64,000 nt of DNA, from positions 58,230 through 122,229 of the forward strand of contig SEMN01001032.1 of assembly GCA_005408345.1 (NCBI GenBank), in the 5' to 3' direction. The notes below the pieces were generated by a model that was given only the letters and a program-made list of their open reading frames with translations, was not told the DNA's origin and searched no databases. Position 1 is the stretch's first letter, and every line of letters begins with the position of its first letter. The stretch comes from Macquaria australasica (taxonomy: Eukaryota > Chordata > Actinopteri > Centrarchiformes > Percichthyidae). Shown one piece after another: positions 23,101 to 33,566 of the stretch. The position numbers and the translations under genes are program-made.

Positions 23101-26100
23101 AGGACTAATTCAAATACCTGGAGGAGGGAGTTCAAGTGCTGGAGAAAAATGTGGACCGCAAATTGGCAACCATGCTCATATTTTCTGGTCACGTCCGCAG
23201 TTAAATAACATGTGTTTGATATGTGATGCAGAACTTAAAGTAAAATTGAAGTAAAAAAAAGAATTTGCAAATAAGGGATTTGTGCACCAACAGGTTGGAA
23301 TTAGACACAAACGAAACAGCTCTTTGCTCCAATTAAAATTAAAATTAAATTTTAAATCTTTAATCAAAATTAAAGAGAGCTCAAGCTGGAGGCCATTTTT
23401 TCAAGCAGCGGTTGGCATAAAAGCAAGTTTGGCAACGGGCCCAGGAACCCTCAAGATCAGCACTAAGTTTGGATTTTTCCACTGGAGTTAGGGTCGTGTT
23501 TGAGTTCAATGGTGGAAACAAGGTGTAGGAATAGACAATACATTAACACCTCAGAGAGGTAGCAGTTCACAAAGATCATCAACATCCACAGAAAAGAGTC
23601 AAATGTGTATGAGAGTGTGCAGATTTAAGATATAAAACAGAAACCTGAGGCAAAATAAATTCACTGTGAAATCAAAAGTCTGTGTAAAGCTTCCCCTGAA
23701 TGGTTTCAAAAAGTGAAGTAGCATTTGTAGCACTGAGACAAGGCTTGCAACACTTCCTCATTGCAAAATGTAAGACAGAGGCAAACAGTCAGTTTGCAGC
23801 ATTTCAGCCAAGAACTGAAGCACTAATTGCTGCCAATCAGTGTTGTTGTACTGGTCAGTGAACGGCACAGTAAGCAGGAACAAATGGAGAATATTGTAGT
23901 GTGGTAATCTCTACTAACTGTGCAGGGACACTCTTCCCTGCTGTGGATTTAAAACAGTTGCTGATTTTGTGTTTATACTTGAAGGTTTTCTAATTAAATT
24001 TTGATTGGAAAGGCCAAATAACACCATAATACTGCATCACATCACTGGTATAATCACTGTTGTAATAAAACAGTGGTGGCTTAATAATAAACTACATTTC
24101 TGGAGATAAATTGTTAAAAGTTAAAGGAATAGTTCGACATTTTGTGAAATGTACTTATTCGCTTTCTTGCTGACGGTTAGATGAGAAGATCGATACCACA
24201 CTCTCATGTGTGTCTGTTAAATATGAAGCTACAGCCAGGAGACTGTTAGCTTAGCTTAGCATAAAGACTGGAAACGGGGGGACACATAATAGCTAGTGGC
24301 TCTACCTGAAGGTATCAACATCCGCTTACCGACACCTCTAATGCTCACTGATTAACATGTTACATCTCGTTTGTTTAATCCACACGAAACACAACTACTT
24401 CTCAGCCAGGCGCAACAACTTTCTGAAGTCTTTGATGAAGACTTGACTTCACCAGTCCAGGAAGTCACTACACCTGGCCAGGAAATAGTCTGGCACATGT
24501 TTTACGCTGGATTATCACTTTAGTTTTTGTATGAATTAAACAAATTAATATCATGTTAATTGGTGAGCTTCAGGAGGCGCTGGAAGACAGAGCCTGGCTA
24601 GCTGTTTCCAGTCTTCATGCTAAGCTAAGGTAACAGTCTCCAGACTCTAGATTCATATTCAACGGACAGATACGAGATCTTCTCATTTAACTCTTGGCAA
24701 GCCTGTGAATAAGCATATTTCCCAAAATGTTGAAACTTTTCCTTTAAAATGCACCATAAGAGCGACTGTTCTACACAAACTCACCTGCGGAGGGTCAGCG
24801 GGTTTTTCCTGTAGTGCTGCTGAAATCTGACAACAAAGAGGGCACATTTATCACAAGATGTACTGAAAGACACTTGATAAACGCATTAAACAGAAAATAT
24901 TTTGATGATGCATACAGTAGCCTAGAAAATACATCTCACCTTTAAGGCTAGCTCCTCTTTGTTATACCCCAGAAGTTCCAGGTACTTGCTGCGGATATCG
25001 CTTTCGAAATTAGCCTGAAAACAAACAAAATAGTCACACAAACAAGTTAAAGAATGACAGCATTATTAATTGAAAACTGTGTATTTTCCTTTCTGAATTT
25101 CATACTGTACCTTGAGGAAAGACCAAACTGTCTTTTCAAACTCGTTTTCAGCTGCATCGATCTTTTCCTGGCAGAAATCCACAAAGCTGCCTGCGCTCAG
25201 AGTGGCCTGCAGCTGATCGGAGCGCTTCAAAAAGGCAGTTTCTGTAACAACCTGGCTGATATGTACAACGTGTGCAGCGGGCTGCTGAGGCTGCTGAGGG
25301 TTCGGCTTTGTGTTCTCCAAAGAAACCAGCTTCCCACCAAACTAGGAGTGAACAAAAGATGGTAGATGGTAAAACAAAGAAGCTCAATCCTCAATCTCAT
25401 GAAAAGTAAAGAAACAGGACTCACAGCAAACGAGGCTCCAACAGGTCTGCGGATCCACTTGGGTGGCTTCTTCAGGGGGTTGACTGCAGCTGGAGGGGCA
25501 GCAGTCTGGGGCAGCTGTAGCGGGGGCAAAGTTTGTCCCGTCCCAAAAGGATCCATGTTCCCAAATGAGTTGCTAATCTGCAACAGACACCCAGAGTCAA
25601 GTTAGGAGACAAAAGGACATCTAGATTACAGCCAAGTTCATGATGTGCAGCTCTAAACAACCCAACAGCACCAAGCGAGCACATGTATCAATATTAACAA
25701 AGAGTTACAACAGTTACAAAATATAAAAGAAGACAGACATTTTACAGGATCAAAGGGGCTTTATTGAGTCTCTATTGACCTTATGAGGCCTGCATATTAT
25801 TTAGTTTGTTCCATTTTAACCATTTTGTTAAAGAGTAAGATCCTTTTTGCTTAACCAGAAACAGAAAGCCTCGCTCTGAAATCTCGCAAGAGGTTCAGTT
25901 GTTGCAGGAAGACGAAAGGATCTTACTCTTTAACAAACGGTCTGTCTCTGTAGGGATCCTTTCCATAATGTTGTCAGACACTTAGACAGTCTGAACCAGA
26001 GTCAGTGGCAAAAACAAGCACTTTTAGTGGACGGACTTTTCACGGCGCAATTGCATGTCATGTCATTTCGCCCCCAAAATTTGTAAAAATGGGGCCCAGG

Positions 26101-29100
26101 TTTAAAAATACCAGAGTTTCCCTTTAACTTTGGGTCAATACTGCAGCAATATGCTGATTAACATATTTTATGTTACACTTCAACATGCTGTCAATCAAAT
26201 GTTGTGCCCTTAAATGCAGCTTTTGCAGAAATCTCTTTGAGCACTATCAGAATATATTTTCTTAGCCTGTCACCTCCTCAGAGTACTTTATAATCCCATT
26301 GATTACATGATTATTATTGATACAACTTTGTTCATAGCAAACACACACATTTTTGTTTCAGGAGATTTGACCTCACCTGGTCAGCGTGTCTCTGGCTCTG
26401 CGCCTGGTTGCTGCCTCCCATGATGGAATAGATGTCGATGTGTCCGTCGAAGCCTGCAGCCGACAGCACTGCGGGGTTCCTGGGGCACCACTGGATGTCA
26501 AAGCACCACTGGCTGTTGATGGGCAACTCATACAGCACCTGGAGATTCAAGCAGATGATTTACTAACATCAGAGGGACAACAGCAGAGCAGTGTTTATTT
26601 TTTCCTACTTTGGTTGTGTCAATAACCTGAATATAAATACAGTAAACTTTTACCTCTGCTGTGTTTGGATTCCAGCACAGGATCCTGCTGTCCTTCCCAC
26701 AGCTCAGGAGCAGCTCAGGATCAGCCAAGCTCCAGGCGATGGCCAGGATACCCCTGTACATAAAGAACAGTACAGTTATGTCTTAAAAAGCCACTTTATT
26801 TTTAGGGGATAAGGCTGGCAATATTCTATATTTTTCTTATTGTCAACAAATCTGATGAAAAGACCAAAAACCAGCAATGTGTTAGGCTCATTGATGTGTT
26901 TTAACAAAAATGGAGCTCTACGGCACAGAGGAAGAAGATCCATGAGGCTTTGCATACACAGATAATACTCGTTAGTTAGTAGGATCAATTCATTGTTGGT
27001 TTTGGTGACAGTAACAAAGATATAAAGGATCACCAGCCTTATCCTTTAAGACTGCAAAGGAAAGTGTCATTCTGCATTGGTGCCAAATTTAACAGGTGTG
27101 TTTACCGTGTGTGATTCTCTAAAATCTTGAGAGGAGAGGTAGCAAAACGTAAGTCCCACATCTGGATGACCGGCATTCGGTCGTCCTCCGAGGACAAGAC
27201 CAGCTGAGTGGCCACTTCTGGGTTCCAAGCCAGCCCAGAGCAATGCATCTGCAAACAAACACAAAAGCACAGTTTAAATTGAGCAAACAGCATCAAAGGA
27301 TTGTGAGAAACATTATGTAAGACTTCGCCTGAGCGCAGAAGGAGAAACAACGTACTCTGTTGCTGTGGTCGCTAACTTTAATAATGAGGTCATTCTTGCG
27401 GAGGTCCCACACTGAGGCTCGGCCACTCGGGCTGGCAGAGGCCAGGATGTGTTGTACCTGTCTGTTCCACGACACACAGCTGATGTCCTCCAGAGGCTTC
27501 AAGACAAAAACATGAGCTCTTTTTGTCATTACACATTCATTACAGTCATCCAACCTGTTAAAGGTGTTATTTACATGAATGAGATGATCCAGATTTAGTC
27601 ACAAACATAATCTGACGACACAAAAACAGACACGAATGCACACTAGGCTTTGTTCTACTCAATGTTATATTATTAAATAGTCGCTTAATTATGGGGACAT
27701 CTAACAAAATAATTAGGTCAAATGACATATACAAAGTTCATTTTGGAAATCACTGAATCATTGAACATGTTGAAGGGGAGCTCCCCAGTGGGCGGTTCCT
27801 CTCAGGGAGTCCCCAGAACAGTTTGGTCCGAAAACACCTAATAATTCAGATTTACAAAGTAAGAGTAGAAGATAAATGTAAAATGTAGTTAAACAAATAC
27901 CTGAGTTTTAGGTCCTGGTGTCATTGGAGAGCCAAAGTTATTCATGTCCCAGATATAGATTTCAGACTCATTCCCTCCTGATGCAACCAGGTTTGTCTGC
28001 AGCAGAGAGGACAAAGCACAAAATTAGTCACGGCATTTGTTTTTAAACCGAGTGAGTGCACATGATGTTGAATTCACTGATACCGGAGTTAAACGGATCA
28101 TACTTGGAACGGGTTAACGTCGAGAGCTCTCACTGGCCCCGTGTGCTTGTCACTCTCAGCAATGATCACGTCACTCTCTCCAGCGATGATCTTTGCAGGG
28201 TCGTACAGGATCACGTTGCCATTCTCGCCTCCTGCGATAAGGACCCCGGATGGGTGACCTTGGGCATCCATCCCATAGGGACCCCATACCAGTTTGTGGT
28301 ATCTGTGGGGAGACGGGACGACAAAACGTGTGTGATGACCAGCTGCACTAAAAGGGAAAAGTCAGCAGCATGAGTGTAGCCAGCAGCTTTCAGTACCTGT
28401 GAGAGGAGGAGAAGCTGCCACATGACTTCATGTCCAGAGATGGATCAGTCAAGTCCAGCTCAAAAAACTCCAAGGAGGCATTGGTGCTGAAGGAGGCATC
28501 CAGCTGCTGGGCTGATGTTCCTGCAGAAAGAGCACAGGAACCTTTGGTGCATGTTCTGTCACATAACACATGATGCTGCCTTATCACCAGGGCTCGTATT
28601 TATCAAACTAAAACGTACACTGAAGAATGCTCTAAAGAGCCAACTAAGGAGTACAAAAGTGCTTCGCTGAGTGTGAAGAATAAGACACATTTATCAAGAG
28701 GCTTACTCATAACTACAGCAAAGTGAGAGAGTAACCTTTAAGAGCAGCTCTCAAGTCATCACATGATTAATAACGTATGCTCAGAGCAGGAACAGCCAAT
28801 CAGAGACCCTACATCGGCCATAATGTTCATTATTTTAAAGAAAGCCTTACATCATGTCAGTGGTATGCTATTCTGCAAAAACATATGTAATTACAATGTT
28901 TAAAAAAGTTCATTTTATTTGTGAGAAATCCTTAATATCTACTGTAGCAATTAAACAATCTAATGTATTTACGTATATTATATAAACAGGGGTGAAATGA
29001 TAGGAAATTGGCTGAAATGGAAACAAAAATAAAACCCAAGTGAAGCGGGAAAGAAATTCTGCTGCCGATATAAATCAGAGAAAACATAATAAGAATTTAA

Positions 29101-29537
29101 TAGCATTTTGAGTGCAAACTATAAACATAGATGGAAAGTGAATGCAAACAAAATCACTTTTTATTCGTGTTGTTTGCACCTCTGATTGAGTGGTGTGTGA
29201 TTCAGTGTCTCCTTCTCGTAATGTCAAATAAACTAAACTAAATACATTCATACTGTGGAGTGCTGGAAATGATGCAGCATCATTTTTTCCGCTATTGTAA
29301 TTTGCCAGTGAACCAAAAAGGTGCATGCTGTGTGACTCAGATTTGTTTAAGTGGCTGGAAGACTTCACAAGAATGATATAACGTCCTGTGAAAACACCAG
29401 ACAGCGGCGTCAGCAGCAGGCCTGTGTGTGTCTGTGCTTGCTGCATGCTCATTCGTACCTGTTGCAAGGTAGATGGGGTGGTGCTGTGCAGGACTCCAGC
29501 TCTGGATGGCTGTGCGGTTGATCTCTTTAAGTTTCAT
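10617..29537 (-). CDS. sec31a: Protein transport protein Sec31A, COPII outer coat
   Basis: Twenty-seven coding exons (5'->3'): 29537-29459, 28520-28397, 28302-28104, 27996-27901, 27496-27356, 27248-27106, 26753-26654, 26538-26377, 25577-25425, 25341-25111, 25014-24940, 24826-24785, 22967-22695, 21978-21810, 21699-21521, 21436-21310, 21194-21049, 20449-20276, 19157-18900, 17456-17355, 16977-16875, 15439-15065, 12939-12884, 12750-12505, 11590-11471, 11374-11303, 10796-10617. The total is 4125 nt, 1374 aa, all GT-AG and in phase. Sec31 pairs with Sec13 to form the cage of ER-to-Golgi COPII vesicles. Visible are the N-terminus MKLKEINRTAIQSWSPAQ, WD40 repeats over the first ~350 residues (for example SGRASVWDLRKND, IQMWDLRF), the KKPPKWIRRPVGASF motif, a long acidic insert (exons 13-14, about residues 516-662), the helical ACE1-type region (DGLITQALLTGDFEGAVELCLHDNRMAD), a Pro-rich segment (exons 19-24) and the conserved C-terminus ending TQANKLGV. 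Mammalian SEC31A is about 1220 aa; the extra length lies in the acidic and Pro-rich parts. Several of these exons may be alternatively spliced. Confidence 0.96.
11095..11255. repeat. Polypyrimidine/polypurine asymmetric tract in sec31a intron 26
   Basis: About 160 bp that is almost pure C/T on the plus strand and so A/G on the transcribed-sense minus strand (for example TTCTTCTTCTGACTCTTCTT, CTTCTCCTTCTTCCTCTTTA). It creates spurious Leu/Ser-rich open frames at 11033-11380. It lies between the last two sec31a exons. Confidence 0.75.
13082..13482. repeat. MITE with long inverted halves ('GATCGATACCACTCTCATG')
   Basis: The left half reads AAGTTCGACATTTTGGGAAATA..GAGAAGATCGATACCACTCTCATG..GTGAGCTTAGCATAAAG. 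The right half is its approximate inverse: TTTATGCTAAGCTAAGC..GAGAGTGGTATCGATCTTCTC..CAAATAAGTGTATTTCC. It lies in sec31a intron 22 and is the same family as 560-1275 and 24123-24750. Confidence 0.75.
14820..14910 (+). repeat. Possible 3' tail of a LINE/SINE
   Basis: The string GTGTATGAAATGTGCTAAAC followed by AAATAAAGTTGCC matches the usual 3' end pattern of fish L2-type elements and their SINE partners. It lies in an AT-rich stretch of sec31a intron 22 (about 13900-14900) that otherwise shows nothing recognisable. Confidence 0.35.
17041..17098. repeat. (TG)n microsatellite
   Basis: A nearly pure TG run in sec31a intron 20, just upstream (in gene sense) of the exon at 16977-16875. It is likely length-polymorphic. 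Confidence 0.97.
18078..18265. mobile_element. 188-bp hAT-like MITE, TIR AGGGTTCGTACA
   Basis: Inverted termini AGGGTTCGTACA and TGTACGAACCCT flank a core with TCAAGCATTTTTCAAGGAG and AAGCATTTTCCAAACTTTCA. The flanks are ACAACCAC (left) and GCAACCAT (right), an imperfect 8-bp duplication with a CAACCA core, as expected for hAT. It is in sec31a intron 19. A decayed related piece (CTTGAAAAGTGCTTGAATTT .. CTGTACGCACCCTG) is at about 54690-54850 in cops4 intron 9. Confidence 0.75.
19684..19790 (-). repeat. 3' fragment of a LINE (L2/Rex-type tail)
   Basis: The string TTAGATTCAACTTTATTGTC followed by ATTGCACATGTCACAGGTAC is characteristic, in reverse orientation, of the 3' end of fish L2-like LINEs. 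It is only about 100 bp, 5'-truncated, in sec31a intron 18. Confidence 0.5.
20751..20934. repeat. Perfect 64-bp inverted repeat (foldback MITE)
   Basis: The left arm 20751-20814 (CCAACTCCTGAGGGAAATAT .. CCAGCTAG) is exactly the reverse complement of the right arm 20871-20934, around a 56-bp spacer. It lies in sec31a intron 17. Partial relatives occur at about 12065-12115 (CTCCTGAGGGAAATATCTGT) and about 22090-22150. The exact arm identity suggests a young insertion or arm homogenisation. Confidence 0.9.
21871..21930 (-). repeat. Perfect 30-bp tandem duplication inside sec31a exon 14
   Basis: The 30-bp unit 21871-21900 is repeated exactly at 21901-21930. In frame it encodes a repeated 10-residue VEEPTEVPAP-type block in the acidic/Pro-rich insert. 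Frame is preserved. Confidence 0.95.
22990..23480 (+). mobile_element. LINE ORF2 remnant (L1/Tx1-like), decayed
   Basis: On the plus strand a broken frame around 23135-23235 reads KCGPQIGNHAHIFWSRPQL, which matches the C-terminal Cys/His motif typical of fish L1-type ORF2. Stops and frame changes elsewhere make it non-functional. It lies in sec31a intron 12. No ends could be defined. Confidence 0.5.
24123..24750. repeat. MITE with long inverted halves, longest copy in the window
   Basis: It starts AAAGGAATAGTTCGACATTT, with AGATGAGAAGATCGATACCA and TTAGCTTAGCTTAGCATAAAG. It ends with the inverse order (CATGCTAAGCTAAGG, GATCTTCTCATTTAACTCTT, CCCAAAATGTTGAAACTTTT). It lies in sec31a intron 12 and is the same family as 13082-13482. 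Confidence 0.75.
25824..25937. mobile_element. 114-bp MITE with exact 23-bp inverted ends
   Basis: The left end 25824-25846 (TTTGTTAAAGAGTAAGATCC..) is exactly the reverse complement of the right end 25915-25937. The 68-bp centre is single copy. It is located in sec31a intron 8. Confidence 0.8.
26799..27050. repeat. MITE-like repeat, GGATAAGGCTGG / CCAGCCTTATCC ends
   Basis: Inverted ends GGGGATAAGGCTGGC and CACCAGCCTTATCCTTTA, with internal CATTGTTGGTTTTGGTGACA. It is in sec31a intron 6. The related copy is at 3284-3855. Confidence 0.65.
28590..28870. repeat. Probable MITE fragment in sec31a intron 1
   Basis: The start CAGGGCTCGTATTTATCAAA and internal AGCCAATCAGAGACCCTAC are typical of a dispersed fish DNA element. 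No clear right terminus is visible. Confidence 0.35.
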
Positions 29538-30082
29538 CCTGGAAAAAATTTTAAAAAACACGCACATTTTGAAGGACCATGCAGTAATTACTACAGAGTG
29601 GTTACAGTAAATTATAACCTTACGTTTGTTCCTCTCCGTGTGGCTTCTGCAGGAATCACCACAGATAACGGAGCATTCACTGTTGTATTTTAGCTCTGAC
29701 AGAATGAATGAAATGTTGCTGGGCTTTACATTATGTTTAAGCATTAAAAGGACATGTTCACATATTTTCAGCTTTGTCTTAAAACAACTCTTGCATGCCC
29801 ATATGTACATTGACAGAGTTATCAGTCGCTGTTATGTCTGTTTAGTATGAAATTCTCTCTTTGCGTTTCCTTGCTGAGCCACGGTGGCAGGACGGTAACA
29901 AAGAGTTATTTTACACTTGAAAGACAGTAATTATGAAAGATCCCCACTTTTAAAATGCATTTTAACACAGAACAAGGGCTGAATTTTGTCCCCCATCACT
30001 TACATTGTAGGAATGGGCAGCGGCGACAATTACAGCTACTAGCATCTCTTTCAACGTACATATGGACATGTGCACTCAGATG

Positions 30083-30424
30083 CCAGTTTATTAGGTACGG
30101 CTAACTAAAACAGCCCTGCAATAAATCCTCCCTGCGTGAAGGTTTTAATGTTCAGATTTTGTTGAAACTGTTTCAGAGAGGTGGTAATATTTGTATTATT
30201 TACACCATTTATATCAATACGGGTAGACTAAATAACAGAAAGTCCTTTCTATGTAATGCAATACAGTTCAACAGCACCACAAACTACATCTTTCAAAATT
30301 ATAGTTCCGTTGAGTCAGCACCTCTTTAAAGCTGTTTTATTACGACCTTCATGCAGGTAGGATTTATTACAGGGCTGTTGTGTTAGACTGCATTAGTTTT
30401 AGCTTGCTGTACCTAATAAACTGG
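30083..30424. mobile_element. 342-bp MITE, TIR CCAGTTTATTAGGTAC
   Basis: Exact 16-bp ends CCAGTTTATTAGGTAC (30083-30098) and GTACCTAATAAACTGG (30409-30424). Behind them are longer imperfect inverted arms containing ACAGCCCTGCAATAAATCCT and AGGATTTATTACAGGGCTGT. It lies between the first coding exon of sec31a and its promoter. Confidence 0.85.
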
Positions 30425-30585
30425 TAACTGAGTCTAAGTATTGTGTAGCTAGACGTGACAAAATGTGTCCTTTAAAGCTAAGAGGGGGCAAACTAGTCAA
30501 GGCATAAGGATAGTCTGGTTTGTAAACAAGCAAGTCAGGTTTTGTTCCCACTTTTGTACAGTGCATTTTCACCATTCAGCCCCTC

Positions 30586-30850
30586 CACTGTAATTCAATT
30601 CAATTTAATTCAGTTTTATTTATATAACATCATAGCAGAGTTATCTCAGGGCTCTCTTTCACACAGAGCAGGTCCGGACCGACTCTTTGTATTTACAGAG
30701 ACCCAACAGATCCACCAGGAGACGGTGGCGAGGAAAAACTCCCTTTTAACAGGTAGAAACCTCGAGCAGAACCAGAACCAGCACCAGCACCAGGCTCTGG
30801 GTGGGGGGGTCATCTGCCTCGAACATACAGCAGCACAGTACAGTTCCACA
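30586..30850 (+). repeat. Dispersed fish repeat ('GGCGAGGAAAAACTCCC' type)
   Basis: It opens with AATTCAATTCAATTTAATTC and contains GAGACCCAACAGATCCACCA, GTGGCGAGGAAAAACTCCC and TCATCTGCCTCGAACATACA, the standard succession of a very common teleost interspersed repeat. A CAGAACCAGAACCAGCACCA microsatellite lies inside it. Confidence 0.6.
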
Positions 30851-31379
30851 TGGGGATGTAAAGCAATAGCTGTGGTGATGGCATTGATGTTAACATTAAC
30901 AGAAATAATACTAAGCGCAATATAATACCAGTAATACTAATAATAAGAGCAGTAACAGTAACGGCAGGTGGCTGCACCACAGATCCAGCCAAAGGCCTGC
31001 TGTGCCCGGCACCGAACTACACGCTGCACGGTGGAGCTGTGCTGGTCTGGCTCTCACGAAACCGGGGAACCGGTCACTTAGCACACTTGCTGCGTTTTAA
31101 AAATAAAAAATAAAAACGTTAGTACACAAGAAGTACAGTACAAGGGAGCAGCGAGCTAACGGCTGATGGCCCGACTGAAGAGCCACACGGAGACTCAAAC
31201 GAGGAGCCTCGGCAGCCGGAGGAAGGTCCAGAAGCGGGCAAACGGGCAGCAGTTTGTACACGTTTGCTGTGACTCAGGACAGCGTGTCCTAAAGCTACAA
31301 GGGGACATTACGTTTCCTAGCCTGCTAGCGGGACGACAGTCTTATTATTACTTGACTGAAGCGGCTTACCTTCCCTCTT

Positions 31380-31680
31380 TTCTCCTTCTTACATGGACGC
31401 ACACATAAAAAAAAAAAAACGGGTGACAAACACAAACGCCCTCCGGCCGTACGAGTTCCCCTTTCGGTTCTGCTTAAGGATTAGCGGCTGTAAAACCAGA
31501 ACAAGAGGCTACCGGGTCCCGGTCACGGACTCGAGGCAGAGCTCCACGTCCCCACTGGTCTCCATCAACGTGGCACCAAGCAACGGCCCGGCCTCCTCCT
31601 ACCGCGAAGAAGAACAGCTTCCGGGGGACGTCAGCGCCGCTAACTGTGCTGACGTTACGTTTTCATAATAAATCTACTGG
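31380..31680 (-). promoter_or_regulatory. sec31a: sec31a promoter and noncoding first exon region
   Basis: This is a GC-rich, CpG-containing stretch upstream of the sec31a coding exons. In gene sense it contains CCCCGGAAG (ETS-like), two TGACGT/GACGTC cores (within 31627-31660) and ACGTGG cores (around 31541-31547 and 31568-31575). The transcription start and the exon 1 donor could not be fixed by eye. The first coding exon has its own acceptor (TTTTTTCCAG|G immediately before the ATG), so at least one upstream noncoding exon is required. Confidence 0.5.
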
Positions 31681-31872
31681 AAAAAGTACAACATTTTACA
31701 TTTAAAGGTATTCAACTGGGAAACTATTGTGGAGGACGAAGAAATTTAATTTGTTGTTAATAATATATTTTTATTGATGAAGTATGTCATACATAAATGC
31801 TTCATAAATATACACCGATCAGCCATAACATTATGCTCAGTGAAGAACATTGATTATCTCCTTACAATGGCA

Positions 31873-33182
31873 CCTTTTTTTATTATTATTATTATTTATT
31901 GAAATAGAAATGGTACAACAATACATGGCAAGTGATACATTAACAGCAGCAGGCTCTTTAGAAAACGGAGCACTATGTAAACAGAGTTCAAACCTAATAA
32001 AAGAAACAAAATGAAATAGCCAAGTGGTCTCTTCTAATAATTTCAATTTTTTGCTGTTTTCTTTGCAAAAGTGGGAGAGAGAAAAGATTTTTGATTCTAG
32101 CCAATCATACATATCTATGGAAGCCCATTTCCGCCAGTAAAAAAAAAAAAAGATTTAAAAAAAGTCATAATTATGAGATAAAAAAGTCGAAATTATGAGC
32201 TAAAAAGTCATAATTATGAGATAAAAAACTCGAAATTATGAGATAAAAAGTCATAATTATGAGATAGAAAGTGCGCATGCGCCACCCGTAACCCCATGCA
32301 AACGATATGCAATCCTAAATAAGGCGACTATAACAGCTGACTTTTGTAAATGTTTGATGTTGGATTAAGTTAAGTTGCCACCTCTGTCACACTGGTTTTA
32401 TTCTTCTACCAGAACTGCTTCTTCAGTCCCAAGTGAATCAGCAAGCAGTGAAGTATTTCATTTGTTGTAAAGCCTCGTTCAAAGTCCTCAATGTTCTCAC
32501 AATCCATTTCTGACAAATTAACCAGCAGAACTCAAAGAGCTGCTGCTCTCACTGTTGTTTGAAAGTATCTCATAATTATGACTTTTGTTCTCATAATTGT
32601 TTTTGTTACTGGCGGAAATGGGCTTCCATACATATCACACCAGAAAAGTTTCTATTTCTTCATCACAGAAAATACAGTTATTGTGATCAAAGTTCTCCTG
32701 AAGGATATATAACGTTAAATACTTTGAAGTGAAGCTCTTTTGCTTTTGGAGGTAAAGGTAAATTTAAGAAGTTAATGTGTAATTTCTTTATGGTAGGTTG
32801 ACAAAAGGTGTGAGAAGCTGAGCTCCTGCTGACCTGCACAGGGTATAAAACATTCGTAAAGAGACCACAGATCACTTTATTTGGCAGAATCTTATTTGAG
32901 AAATCATGTCCATCAATCATCAATGAAGGGGGAGGAGATGGGGGGGGGGGGGGGGCAACCATATGAGGTAGTGCATTTTTAGCCATCAAAATAAAAGAAG
33001 TTGGTGTGCTATTAATAACCTTATCATATTGTTTATGGTTGCACTGGAAATTAAATGTCATACAGAATACCTCAAAATGTAAGATATTGCCAGATTCATC
33101 TAATCTGTGACAGACCAAATATTTTTTAACCCTCCAATCACTGAAAAATAAAGACCTATTTCTAAAAAGCTTTGAAGCCAAT
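31873..33182 (-). mobile_element. 5'-truncated LINE (L1/Tx1-like ORF2 C-terminus), inside the Tc1 element
   Basis: Read on minus, 33181 to 32687 encodes a run including SLFFSDWRVKKYLVCHRL and LPNKVICGLFTNVLYP. It is followed by DHNNCIFCDEEIETFLV, the Cys-rich end of L1-type ORF2, then a stop. The frame resumes beyond the MITE with MYDWLESKIFSL. The 3' end is an (AAT)n plus A tail (plus strand TTTTTTTATTATTATTATTA at about 31872-31900). In-frame stops show it is inactive. Confidence 0.75.
32117..32629 (-). mobile_element. Second copy of the micro-ORF MITE, inserted in the LINE
   Basis: The TIRs ATGGAAGCCCATTTCCGCCA and TGGCGGAAATGGGCTTCCAT are exact inverse copies. The flanks ACATATCT (32109-32116) and ACATATCA (32630-32637) are a near-perfect 8-bp duplication. 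The core is nearly identical to that of 6200-6926, in inverse orientation, and includes GCGCATGCGCCACCCGTAAC. The AT-rich array is much shorter here (513 versus 727 bp in total). Confidence 0.9.
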
Positions 33183-33548
33183 TTGACATAGTGGCAAACC
33201 TTTTTCCCATAGACTTACATTGTAAAAGAGACATCTGTAAATCAGCGGACTTTTTTAGGTACAACAACTAGCCAGTATGAGCACTTAAATAGCCCTTATT
33301 TAAATCATGATGTCCTAAAAGTTGTGAAATGCATAAATTGCCGAATCCAGAGTTATAGAGTGACTGCTGTTCATGTGATCCTGAGACGGAGCGGTTTGGA
33401 GGCCGTGCCAAAGGAAAAGCTAGTGCGCTTGCTCTATGGGCAATGGTACGGTATGGATACAGTAATGCACCTTTACGCTGGTTGCCACTTGCCATAAAAC
33501 GGAAAGATCCGGGTAATTTTATACCCGGGAAGTCTCTTTATACATCCA
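33183..33548. repeat. Unclassified repeat piece between LINE and transposase
   Basis: It begins TTTGACATAGTGGCAAACCT and contains CCCATAGACTTACATTGTAA, a common teleost interspersed string. It ends just before GGTTGGAAGCAGGAAAAATG, where the Tc1 sequence resumes. Its family is not recognised. Confidence 0.4.
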
Positions 33549-33566
33549 TGGTTGGAAGCAGGAAAA

